This document shows positions 14,829 to 27,100 of a stretch of 64,000 nucleotides of DNA, one piece after another (position 1 is the stretch's first letter; each line of letters opens with the position of its first letter). Origin of the DNA: Spirodela intermedia. Lineage: Eukaryota; Streptophyta; Magnoliopsida; Alismatales; Araceae. The stretch covers positions 9,889,878 through 9,953,877 of the forward strand of contig LR746264.1 of assembly GCA_902729315.2 (NCBI GenBank). The letters run 5' to 3'. The notes under the pieces are model-generated. The model made no database searches. It was not told where the DNA came from and saw nothing but the letters and a program-made list of their open reading frames with translations. The translations under genes were made by a program, and so were the position numbers.

Positions 14829-17034
14829 ATGTCGGGCGCTTTGGACATGTCTCTTGAGGATCTCATAAAGAAGAACAAGAAACCTGGCGGTGGGAATTTA
14901 CGAGGCAGGGGCGGCGGCCGGGGGTCTGGCCCTGGTCCGGATCGTCGGATCCCCAACCGAGCGAGCAGCAGGGCTGGTCCTTATTCCACCGGAAAGGTTA
15001 GCGTAGATCGTATTTCCAATTATGGGGATGTGTCGACAGGTTTTGCCTGTTTGTTTTGCATTAAATATTTTCTACGATACAGCTTCTCGAGGTTGGCCAC
15101 TCATTCAGGCTTTCATTCTCAATGTCCATCTGAACAGACAGTTCAGGCTCCAGGCTCGACATGGCAACACGACATGTTCTCTGATCCGATGGTGACTCGT
15201 CCGCTTCCAGGAGCAGCAAGGGTTTCAGCTATAGAAACAGGCACCAAGCTCTATATTTCTAACTTGGACTATGGTGTATCTAACGACGATATCAAGGTGA
15301 ATATCAAGTTTCTCTTTCCATCTGTGAGTGCTACAGTACAAATCGCATCTTCAGTTTGTGGACATCTTCTGCTCAATGCAGACAGGAGAGAATATTACAA
15401 TAATCTTTACGTGTGCTGTTCTCCGCTTATTACTAGCTGTGGGTCTGACCCCCAGGTCTTCTGTTTCCATCTGAATTTGGTTGTATTCGTAAGGGCCTTT
15501 GAAATTAATCGTTATGGACTTTATATTTTTTATTTGGGTCTCCATAATGATGGGATTTGCTTATAATTCTTTACTCTCTCCAGGAACTCTTCTCAGAGGT
15601 CGGTGATCTGAAACGGTTCTCAATCCATTATGATAGGAGTGGAAGATCAAAGGTATCTTTGGCGACATCCAGTGGATGCTATTTCATTTCGCTCGGTTTA
15701 GTCCTCCAGCTTAGATTATAAAAGCACTTACAGGGAACGGCTGAAGTAGTCTTTTCAAGAAGAGCCGATGCTGTAGCTGCCGTGAAAAGGTACAACAATG
15801 TGCAGCTCGATGGGAAGCCAATGAAGATAGATATCGTTGGCACAAATGTTATGACACCTGCTATTCCTGTGCCACAAATTTCCAATGGTCTGATTGGAAA
15901 TCCTAACGGTGTGCTGAGAAGGTTTGTTTCTACCAAATACTGATTTTTTCTCTTTATCTGGGCACATCTGAATATTCTTTTATGATCCAGTGCATTTTTA
16001 TGTTGTTATGAACTGTATTCGTACTATTAAATCAATAAGTAATGATGGAAGCATAACTGTTTTGTATAATGTCAGCCAGCCTCCCTCTTTTTCTTGTGTG
16101 ACACGAGAGGTTTCGTTTTCACCTATCGTATGAGGTTTTTCTGATCATCTCCGGCCATGAGAAATATGTTTTTTTCCTGCTGCTATGTTTTTTAAATTAA
16201 TGCATACTGTGGGTATCAAATAAGTAGTGTGGGCATAATGGTTGTATGTTTGAACCAGCTGTATACAGCATTCCTATAATCCGACCTATTACAAACGTGG
16301 AAATATTTCTGAGATCTTTAGGATTAAGTTTAAATTTTTTTCTTGAAGTTGGTGTAGATATATGCATAACTTTTTTGTAGCTCGCTAACTGTTTAACTTG
16401 TTTCACGTGTGTGTTTGTTCCCCAAATGTCTTGGTAAGTTTGACTTGGATTTTTTTGAAAGAAATTTATTTTCACAAGTGAGGATATATGAAGATAATGC
16501 TATGTGCTTTCAGTTGGTCTTGAACTTACTGTTGTAATTTCTCAGAAGCCGAAACAATGTGGCGAGATATTTGGGAAATAATAGGGGAAATGAAGAAACA
16601 AGCAAGTCCCACTTTTGATCGTGAAATGTCAACCAAAAGTGTCGATAATATGTTTCATTTGGTCATTTGATGCCCGAGAAATTGTGTACATATGATTTAT
16701 TTTTGGTTTAAACTTGCATATTTAGTTATTAAAAGTATCGCCATTAAAGGAATACTTCGAGATTACTCGTGCTGACATTTTAGTAGATGATTCCTCATTT
16801 GGGAAGGAAGAGCAGGGGTTTGTTAATTTTTATGATTGGCTTTGCTTATCATCCTAATGTTCTTGGAACAGTGCACCTGTAAGGAGTGGCCCTGTTGGAT
16901 GGTCTCGAGGTGGTGGGCGTGGACGCGGAAGAGGCGGTCGCAGGCCAGGAAGGGGCCCAGGTGGCCAAGTATCTGCCGCAGATCTTGATGCTGAGTTGGA
17001 CAAATACCACACTGAAGCAATGCAGACCAACTGA
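14829..17034 (+). CDS. ALY/REF-type mRNA export adaptor (THO complex subunit 4), 248 residues
   Basis: A nuclear RNA-binding adaptor that joins spliced, capped mRNA to the UAP56 helicase and the export receptor. Five coding exons: 14829-14996, 15138-15296, 15584-15652, 15734-15921 and 16872-17034; all junctions are GT-AG and keep phase. The N-terminus LDMSLEDLIKKNK is the UAP56-binding motif, followed by an RGG-type stretch (LRGRGGGRGSG). The RRM begins with RNP2-like KLYISNLDYGVS and continues through ELFSEVGDLKRFSIHYDRSG and GTAEVVFSRRADAVAAVKRY. A second Arg/Gly stretch (SRGGGRGRGRGGRR) and the C-terminal motif LDAELDKYHTEAMQTN close the protein. It has the usual family length. The ATG at 14829 is the first in frame. 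The gene diverges from the ZFC3H1-like gene, and its last intron is about 950 bp. Confidence 0.95.
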
Positions 17035-18597
17035 AAGCATATTTGGAGTTCCATCTTACCGTCATAATATCAGGGACTTTTGCATGGTATTTCTGTTTGC
17101 TAAAAATGTATTTCAACGATCATGCTACTACTGTAGGGAGGAAAGGACTTCACGTTTAAGGGTATTGCTACTGGGTTCTGGATCTTGGGTTTGTATTGTT
17201 GCCACTCCTTTTGATTTCGGGTCGTATTAGGCGGGCGACAGCCAAGTGCTTGTGGAATCCGTTTCCTTATTCAACACATTTACATCGCTTTCTTTCTCAT
17301 GGAGTATGGAAGGACTGCGTCAAAACCTTTGCAGCCAGTGGCGTCTGTAGGAAGTTCTGAAATTAATTTTTATCCGAGTGCAGCATCCTGGTTCCCATGC
17401 ATGAAGACTGAGCAAGTAGTCTCTGTTTAAGGTAGCTTATCTTGCTCTTTATTACATGCCCTGTTCACAAGTTTAGTTGTCTTACAATTTCGGTGTCATT
17501 TTAAATGCACATATACTACCTTGATTGAATGTGCTCTTTATAACTTTTGTCACCAGTTATTATTTATTATTTTTATCATACCCTGGATTAATAGACATCT
17601 TTTTGCTCGAATTTTCAGGTGGGTAACTATATCATTTTTCATACGTTCCCTGAATGTGCCACAGTCCTCAAGGTGCATCTAGAAGCTAACAATTGACGTC
17701 TGGAACACTATGGTACTCCGCTCTCTACTGGTGATCCCGACAATTAATCAACAATAGTAGATGCCTCCATACACTTTTTCATGTAGGTCGTCCATCACAT
17801 CGTAAATCTTATTCTTTTTTGGCACTCCCTCCGAGTGGCTGGTCATCTCCACAACGACACCACGGCCCATTTATGTTGCACACCCTCCTCTGTTGTTGCG
17901 CTCTGCTTCACAGAGTCGGTGCCTAGTTTCTTTATAGTGCTCACACTTTCCCTCTTTTAGGAAAGAAAAATTGCTCACGGCAGATATTATCTTTTTAGAA
18001 AACAATGCTGCATTTTTAAAAAAAAAATGAAGTTAACCATTAGATGAGCAGCGTGCAAATGGAATATTTTCCCCCTTTTGTTCTAAAAAGGCAAGTCCGG
18101 GAGCTTTGACACTGCTGCTCGAGTTACGCCTCCAAACAGTGATATATCTGGAGATGTGACGAGACTAGCTGGTCACGTCGTCAGATGGTGAGGAGCCAGG
18201 AGAAGAAGCTTGGTGGCGGCCAGACTCTCAGATGGTGAATTTTAGGATGTTCACCCCTTAAATTGTGATATATTTTCTTCGTAGATGGCCGCCCCCATGA
18301 ACAGATTCTCTGAATCTACTTTCATTGGGTCTCCCTCTGTAGAAACAATGTCTCCTATGAGCTGTATTTATTTTCCACTTGTGAAGTTATCCAGTAAGAC
18401 AAATCCGGAATTTTTCCATGGATTTACCAACTTCTTGCTCGTAATCCTCATTACTTGCTCTTGATGAAAAATAGATTGCTTTCCCGATATATACAAGAAA
18501 ACAGGAATGTTGATAGTTTTGGAAATTTGGATCACAGCTAGAACAAAAAATGATCCTCAGTAGATGCAACACAAGCGCACACTCCACTCCACAGCTC
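17035..18597. other. Convergent intergenic region between ALY and the 376-residue gene
   Basis: This stretch must hold the 3' UTRs of two genes that face each other. It is T-rich on the plus strand near 17,400-17,640 and 17,940-18,070. I see no convincing coding exon, RNA gene or transposon in it. Confidence 0.6.
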
Positions 18598-21500
18598 TCA
18601 GAGGTTTCTGGGTCTCCTCCTCAGGTTCTCCCAGCTCGAAAGCACCAGCCTTAGTATGGAGTAGAAGATAGCCTTGACCAACGATATGACGAAGTTCCAG
18701 CAGGAGAATGGCCAGTACCATGGATAGAGCAGCCGGAAGAACAGGCTTATGACATGTCTTGGGTATCTTCCAACCTACAGAATTGGGGGAGAGACCCAGA
18801 AAAAGAAAATACTGTGACTGTCTCATTTCATGTATTTATTTATGGAAGGAAATTCTGTTTTTCTATCAATCTCAAGAAGCCCACATGAGACAGAGGAAGC
18901 CAGAAGTGGTCAGAGATTAAGTAACTGGAATCCACTCACAGGAAAGAGCAAGTTCAATGCATCCCAAGCTGCGTGGCGAACTGCTCTTGTGGGATACATC
19001 GGGCCGCCAGGTGAGGTGAAGCTGTATAAGCATGCCTTCAGTCTGGTGCTGGTGGTCATCCTCAGCTCCAGCCCTGCCATGGCGGTTGGAGGACGCCGAA
19101 TTTAGTAAGATAGTGGAGGTCAGAGTGGGATGAATCATATATCCATTATGGCAGAAAAGCGCTGACCTTGAAGGGATCTGATATGTGACAGGTAGTGCAG
19201 GAGAACTGGCTCCACTTTCAGTTTCTGAAGCTGAGAATTTGAGAGAGAAGGGGGGTGGAAAAAATGGTGAAGCATATCAAAAACATCTGCCGGACCCCCC
19301 AACTGGGCGTTGACCCATTTACAGTCACTGCAATACGCGTTGACCCTCCAGCATAAGATTGATACCTGGTCGGTCAATTCTATGACAAATATATCTGCCG
19401 GGCCCCCAACTAGAAAGACGTTTGGAAAGTCGGGGAAGCGCTCCAAGAAGCTCTCCATCTTCCCAGCTGCACCAAGACACGTAAGATTACGAATGGAGAA
19501 GCCTTTATTGATATTAACAACATAATAATCGCGAGACTTACCAAGATCGTAGAAGAATATAAATCTCGAGAGGAGGAGGAAGAGGTCCCGTCGAGCCTGG
19601 ATGGGTCAACGCAATTTTCCCAGGATCATTTTGAATTATTTTTATTTATATTTTTTTTTCTCCCAACCATTTTATGGGTAAACATTCGTCACCTGGGAGG
19701 AGATACTATCTACACGGCTAGGAGCAAGAGCGACGTCCTCAAGAAGGTACTGCTTTGATTCACGAAAGAGACGATCAATCAGAGCTGGAACACTTCCCAC
19801 ATGGGTAAGCTGAAGAGAAAATCAAGAAAGTATGCGATGGGTGAGGAAGCTGGAAAACGTACACGGAACAGAGAGAAGAACCGCCTGGTGTTTGACTGAA
19901 TGTCGATCCTGCCGATCACAAGCAGCAGAGCTTCCTTATTGGTTCAATGTGTGGAACGAGGTAATCATCACACCATAAGAGAAGGAAACCAGATAGAAGA
20001 ACTATGCATTGGAACCCAGATTTTATTCTACAAGAAAAACTATGGTTTTTTTTTTTAAGTGTAATTAATTATCCAACTCCTCCCACAAAGGGGGAACCTT
20101 TTTTTTTTGGACAAATGTGTTTTTTTTTTTTTCCTTTTTTTTCCGGGAGCTTTGGCCCCCCATTCTTGATGATATTGAATGTGAACCCTAGAGGTTATCA
20201 TACTCTTAAACCTGAGATCCTATTTGAAGAAATCTCTGAGGAGTTCATAATCTGATCCTTATAACCTTGCTGAGCTATATATAGCATGAAAAATATGAAG
20301 AAATTATACTGAAGTAATGAATTAAAAATAGAATCTTTGAACCCAAAAGCTCGACATAAAGCATGAAAAAATGGCAAAATGTTTGAGACATTTTCATACC
20401 AGAAGACGTTGGTGGCGCCCTGAACAAGAGCTGATGCAAAACGCAGAAGGGATTCTGAATTATCAAGCGGGACCTCAAATAACTGCAAAGTATCAAATCT
20501 ATCTAACTCAGTCTTCAAAAGGCCAAATAAGTAAAAAAACTAGGACCCAACAAAAAAAAAGGGGAAACATTGCATAAAAAAAAAAAAATCGACCCGTCAG
20601 TTTTTTCCTTTTTTTTTTTTTTTTTTTTTTAAGAAAAATTAACACAGCTCAAAATCCTCATAATCACAGGTTTTTTCCCCCTATTCCCAACACAATACAA
20701 TCCCCCAACTGGTTTGAAGCGTACCCATCTGTGAAAAAGAAGAGCAAATATGTGAGAGGCAAACGACTGGCTCCAGAGCTGAACGATCAAATCAAGAATC
20801 CTCTTCCCGTTTGTGGGCACTCTGACATAATGGTCTGCAAGAACATCATAGAAACATAGGCCAATTTGACTATCTTGATCAGCAGAAGCCGCTCCGTTGC
20901 TGCTGAGAATCATCTCTGAAAATTGGAACGTTGAAACCGGTGAGTCTGAGTTCAGATGATATGCGACCACACAGTCTGAGATGCTAAACCCCCTTCTAAA
21001 ATGATTCAAAACAAAGCTTTATGTTTTCTGATGAGTTGACTAGAGAAACTTGTCAACGTTTTACTCTTGTGCCAAGCCCACAAATCCACATTTTTAGCTA
21101 TGATTCTCCGATTAAGAACAACTACCAGAAGGAATTTAACGAGGCAGGGAAATAAATGGGTCTAAATGCTTTTTAATTTTCTCTCCATTGTCCATCTGTT
21201 CATCGATGATAAACACAAATATGAATGCATCAGGAGACCAAGAAAGGTAAGGCGAAAGAATTTTACCTCTTGCACGGGCATCAATTTCCAAGGCTACATC
21301 TGCAAATAGCTCCTGCAGTACACCCAATCTCTGTGATGGAGAAGTCAAAGCCTGTGAAAGGGGCAGATCACCCACAACAGCTCAGTTCCATTCATTGAGA
21401 CCGAGTGATTGCACGGGTGGAATCACAAGCCTTGATAATCACCGAAAAAAGGGTTATGAGACAGAACGAGAAGAACAGGCTGTTAGATGCGGCCCTGTAT

Positions 21501-22433
21501 CTCTGAGGGTCAAAGCACAGTTATACTTCTATTATAGGTTTGGATAAGCGGCATCTACCAAAATTCTGTCCAACGGATGAGGATTCAGCTAATTCTAATC
21601 CCTATAAGAACTCTACAGGATGATATAAACCTGAGTAGGCTGCCGCAATCATACTTACAAAGGCTTAATTAAAAATATGGACCGTATAGATATCGCATAA
21701 TCAACATGGTTATGCAGGTTGTAACATAATATTCCACGCTTAAAAAGTCAGCCACTGGTTCAATATATAGCTTGAGCATAATTTTCGTGTGAGGGGTGCA
21801 TACAGTATTGAGCAAAGGTCAACAAAATTGAACTCAGTTAGCCGAATCAGTATATTTTTCTGCTTACCCACGTTGACTTTTCTTAACTTGGTGACCACCC
21901 AATTAGCCGAGGCGTGTGGGGGATTCCATCTTGCCATGAAAAATGTCAATATATTCCCACAGGAAGAAGCAAATAAGATCGATGAGATAAAGAAAAAAGA
22001 GTTGGAGAGAGATGGGAGAGGAAGCTGTGTGTGTGTGTGTAGTGTGTATCCCATGGGGCCTTTCTGATGTGATTGGGCACAAGAGATCTCCGTCCAGGAG
22101 AAAATGAGAAATTGGCGAAACGTCATTCATCGATGTCCATAATCCAGTTCCGATCAGCAGACACCATGATGATATTGATGAGACCATTGTCCAAAAATGA
22201 GAAAATGACATATCTGGATAGCCAACTAGTTGATTTCGAAGGGCAAAGCAAGAGAGAGAGAGAGTTTCCAACGATTGTTGCAATACAGATGCCGGTTGGC
22301 TGGAGGGAGATCAGGAAGGATCCTAAGCCCCCCCCTCCCGAACTGTAAGACTCACCCGTTGGAGTTTCTTCTCGATCTCATGAGAGAGAGCGGCGAGATA
22401 TGCAGACCTCTGAGACGCCGAACCCCTCTGCAT
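18598..22433 (-). CDS. Conserved plant protein of unknown function, 376 residues, 11 exons
   Basis: I recognise a conserved plant family but know no function for it. Exons (minus): 22433-22356, 21351-21267, 20915-20725, 20482-20400, 19908-19863, 19809-19693, 19596-19542, 19466-19366, 19230-19167, 19073-18940 and 18774-18598. All use GT-AG and phase carries through the whole reading frame. The start MQRGSASQRSAYLAALSHEI fits a helical N-terminus. Conserved blocks are LCFYDVLADHYV, GKRILDLIVQLWSQSFASHI, LVQGATNVFW, FPDFPNVFLVGGPADIFVIE, LQKLKVEPVLLHYLSHI and SPGGPMYPTRAVRHAAWDAL. The C-terminus (RHVISLFFRLLYPWYWPFSCW...) is aromatic and hydrophobic, perhaps membrane-associated. It is probably all-helical. 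No catalytic motif is visible. Its 3' end converges on ALY. The sequence around exon 4 contains unusual homopolymer runs. Confidence 0.88.
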
Positions 22434-23333
22434 CCTCCCAATCACCCGCGCGGGCGAATAGCATTGAAATGGGAAGAACAACGTGGGCTACCGTCCCTCC
22501 CTCCGCCGGCGAAACGTTGGCGAAATGGGGAACGAGGATTAGCAATGAAAAGGAAGGTGGTTGCCCCCACTCGAATCTCCCGGGCAAACGGGGAAGCGGA
22601 CAGTTTCTCACAGGGAGAATTCTTCAGTCGAAGGTGAAATGTTTTCCCACTCACCGGCATTCCGCGCGTCATCGTGACCGTCTTCACCACGATGACACGC
22701 GGCAAAGCAAGAAAATGGCAAGACACAGTCGCGCGTGGCGCACGGGGCTAAAAGAGCTGCCAAGTCAGCTTCGAACAGGGATTTCACGCGATGGCCAACG
22801 ATGATCTTCGACAGACGCCAACATATCCCTTGACCTCTCTCAATTCTCAAACAAATAACGCGTGCACGCCTTCTCTCTCTCTCTCTCTATGAAAGTATGA
22901 AGTGCAATATGTCAACCAAGTGTGAAAGAAGGCCTAAAAAGATGAGAACGTGGAAGAACAAACCCTACTAGTCTAGCTCATGCATATCCAAAATGATTTT
23001 TTTATTTTTCAATGGCGTAGAAATTACTTTTTATGTATATGGGCACATCATTTGATAGCAGATTCTGTTGTTAGATCTAAATTTTCAGGAAATCTACAGC
23101 TTTTTACGGTAAATAAAGACGATTTCTGACCCAAAAAAAAAAGAAAAATCCTACTTGATCCTCTCTTCCCAATAGATTTTAGGGGCCCCAAACATAAAAT
23201 CCTTGAATAATGTGATGCTAATTTGGAAGATAATATATATTAATATATACAGAAAAAAATGATTAAAAATGTTTTAGTAGGTAATTGCTGCCAGCATGCC
23301 CTGGACCACTCCATCGCTAGGCTTGGAAAAGCC

Positions 23334-23389
<56 letters not shown>

Positions 23390-24104
23390 CACATGAACTG
23401 CAGGAAAAATAAACATGAAATAAAAGAAATATTGCAGATCAAATTAGGCATCCAACCTGGAATCAAGTCATTGTCATTCTTTAACAGCAAGATTCTCTAC
23501 TTGTCACAATGTCAACGGGCTACTCTAAGTCAATGTCACAAGAAGGGACTTTATTGCCCCGAGGACGCCTCACAAAAATTCTGCATGACCTCGGTTGCAG
23601 AAATAAGCTTACAAAACTTCTGGGAAAGCAGCGTGTTCTTGGAATCTCATCTCTCAATTCCATGACAAACTGTTCTCTGTGGGAGGGGGAAATCTACAAA
23701 CTGTTCGCCGAGAAGATAAAAACCCATCAGTGATTATAATGAAGGAGATGATCGAGGATCTATGAAGAAGGATATCAACATGGTTACCTGCAAGATTGAA
23801 CAGCTAAAATTCGCTCAATCTGGCTTGACCCGGGAAGGAGGATACTCTAACCAGCTGACAAAAATAGAGTTAGTCACAAGCTTCCTGTACAGGGTGAGCT
23901 TCAAGCGCTGCTCTTTTTGGCCTGCCGAATCCATAAACTGAGATGGTGATCGATGAAGAGAACAGCCATTAGAGCTATGAACAGCCATTAGAAACTTATG
24001 CATCAGAGATTTGCACCATCTAGATCACATATGGGACTTATTCTCATCCAAACATCTTTCATTGACATGCCTTGGAGGGACAATCCGATAGAACTGATGC
24101 ACAA
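22434..24104. other. Intergenic spacer and promoter region of the 376-residue gene
   Basis: The first 450 bases are GC-rich and read as the promoter and 5' UTR of the minus-strand 376-residue gene. The rest is AT-rich and includes a long AG microsatellite at 23337-23387. Open frames across 22,442-22,850 exist on both strands but show no conserved motif, so I do not call a gene. Confidence 0.6.
23337..23387. repeat. AG dinucleotide microsatellite, 51 bp
   Basis: An uninterrupted run of about 25 AG units lies between the two minus-strand genes of unknown function. Such runs are usually length-polymorphic. Confidence 0.98.
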
Positions 24105-27100
24105 TCATGGCAGATTCCCAAGGTCATTTGAAAGCTGAAGTATGCCGCACAGCTGGAGGTAGGGATTTTCGAGCAGCTTTTCGTTATTGCACTGATCAGT
24201 GAGGGGGGGAGAAAAAGTCAACTGAAGTACAGGGAATTTAAAGCAGAGATGTCACATGATCATGGGAGTTTGAGATCTGTGACGAACCTGCTGTGCCTTG
24301 ACTATAAGACTCTGAAGCATGCGCTGATATTTATCAGGTTCTTTCATCATCATTCTCTGCAAAACCCAGAATCTAAATCAGGTCTGAGAACCAAAAAAAA
24401 AAAAAAAAAAAAAAAAAAACAAGATGTGAATGAAAACATGATTTATGCTAAAATGGGCGTACCTTCAGAAGAAACGCAGAGGAATAATACGCCACCCTGG
24501 AGTCTGTATCATCAAGAAGCTCCCTGTAATTGTCAAGGCATGCATCAGCTATTCTGGGAAAGGAAATAATAGTAGCCCAAGAATCAAGACGACTGAAATA
24601 TCAACTATACCTGAAGAACTCTTCTCCTCCGACTTCGAGGAAGGCGGCAGGATCTGCAGAGCATTTCCCAATTAAAAGCAAAAGAAGCGCTGCCCGGATA
24701 TCTGATGCAGCACCTTCTAAATTTCCTCTCCCTTTGCTGCCAACGGCAAGACCCAGGGCAATGTCATCTGTTGCTGCACCGGCAAGTTGGATTAAAGGCC
24801 AGTAGAACAGTGAAGTGGGTACTCGAGCTATCAGCTGCATTGGAACAACAGCACACCCACGCAGAAGCAATGCTGCAATAGATGACGTGTCACAGAGTAG
24901 ACGACCTTGCTCAAGCCCACTCGTGGCGTCAATCTCTCCAAAAAGCTCACCATCCTGAATGATTTTTTCGTGCGGTAGATCTGCATCAGTGTCGCTCATT
25001 TCTGTCTTGCTTCTTAGATTTCCAAAAGGCATTGTGTCTGTGGGAAGAACCCTCAGACATAATTGAGAAAACAGGATATCACACATCTGTAAAAGAATGG
25101 TTGATCAGAAAATATAAAAGGCATGAAAACATGAAAAAGAAAAAAATTGAAACTTCACTTAGCCGCATTATAAATGTAGCTAATCGCAGAAAATTATGTA
25201 CAAGTAAAAAATTAAAAAATATCTATACAGCTCAAAGAAATGAAATTCAATTTAACTTATAGGTAGTTCCAGAAAATGGAGATATGGTAAGGCATGTGAT
25301 CTGGGGTCGTTAATGAGCCTAATTTTGCGGGAAGAATCGGTATGCCCATATTCCTGAATTTTGTGGGTCTAATTTTCCAGGTATCACCGAAACAATTTTC
25401 AAGGCGCTGGAAATGTTGAAATTTCGCGTTATCCAGTTCAAAGCAAATGGGTGGACTAGAACCATATTGTTTTATCTTTAATATGTCTATAATGAATCTC
25501 ACTTATCATCTCACAAGTCAAAACAATAAAACACATTCAATTAACATAGATCATGCTTGGAGTCGCATCTATGCCAGAGAAGAAACGAACCTTGAGGATA
25601 TTAGTTCGATCAGTTTCGTTTTTCTGAAAAACCAAAGCCAAAGCTGAGCTCATTATGTCTATGACAGCATTTGCTTTCTCCAAACGGATCCTGGTATTAT
25701 CATGATCAGAGGTTTCAATACTGCTCATATGCTGCAGCTCCTTTTCATCTAACAATAATTTGCAGCGCATAAGGAGCTTTTCCAAGACAAACAAGAAGCC
25801 CCATCTTATTTCGTTGAGTTTCGAATTCAGCAATCCGTAGAAGACACAAATAGACAAAGGAACTGATGAGAAAGATGATTCCTGGCTACCAGAAATTCCT
25901 ATTTGCTGCTGAAAGTTTTTAACGTTCAACCAAATGCTCTTGTTGCCTTCATCACTAATTTCGGAAACGAGGAGTTCAACTAGCCAGATGTAGCCATTGT
26001 GACGATAAGCTGGCCTTTCTGAATGAAGTAGAGCATGTAAAGTAGCCCAAGACAGTTTAGCTTGCATGCTGACATCGGATTCAGGATTCCCAAGTTCGAT
26101 GCTAATAAAGGACTTATCAGATTTCGAGGCCCTTATCAGATATGAGAATTCCGGATCTAAATGAGTGAATGAACTGACAATGCCGTCAAGTTTCCAAACG
26201 ATCTTCTCCAAGAGCTACGAATGCAAAACAGAGGGAAGCCAATATCAGGATCGCATAAAATGTATAAAAACAGAATACGAATAGATAGTCATTAGCTTTA
26301 TTTCTTTCATGTAGAATATGAGACATAATTACAAAAAACAACTGCAGTCACGCATCATATAATTTGTATGTGATGAAATATTGTCAATATGCTGATGCAA
26401 TAGTGTAAGCTTCTAGAACTTCATCCGTGATATTTATTGATATAGTTTTATAGGATTTTAAACTTTTCTGCATCCCCATCAGTTTGACGTTTTCATTGTT
26501 CTATTTTATTGAGGTATGTATACATTGAAGCGCTATGCAAACTCAGAAAATTTCAATGCAGAACCCCTTTCTGTAGCACATCGTCCTCTTTTTCTCATCT
26601 TCTTCTACCAACATAGTAAAAGAGCAATTTATGTTGTACGTGTAGAACAACCTTGTTCGACAAGATGCACTAAATAATAGAGAGATCCACGTTTGTGGGT
26701 CCACTGGAAACCAGATTCCTCATCCTTTTGCAGTTAATGGCTAAAGGAGAAAGATCTTGACTTGCTGATTCGTCCCGTTGCTGCCCCTACATGCACATGA
26801 GAAGACAGATGCTACCCTGTGGCGTCTTCCATGCATGCATGGGAGGGTACTCGCTCAGTAACTACAAGAGAGCAATTTCTCATATGACACGATCCAAGAT
26901 GACAGAATTGTGTTCTCACTACGAGGAACGAGCCAAAGGAACCCAAAAATCGAGGAAAAGAAAAGGGCAAACAGAAAAGATGTACACATAGTGTAGTAGC
27001 CAAATGGCAATGTGAGATGTTGCTAAGAGCTGCATCAAAAGGGAAAGACAGAAGCTAAAAAAATTAGACAGAACAGCACATGCATCTTTACACGTGGCTA

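Noticed and set aside
14823-15566. Continuous 247-residue plus frame over the ALY gene
   Set aside because: It reads through introns 1 and 2; spliced exons give the proper RRM.
22608-22850. Candidate GC-rich coding exon upstream of the 376-residue gene
   Set aside because: The in-frame ATG at 22433 starts the conserved helical N-terminus, and the upstream frames carry no family motif.
23337-23387. Possible CRISPR-like or tandem array
   Set aside because: It is a plain AG microsatellite, and the organism is a plant.
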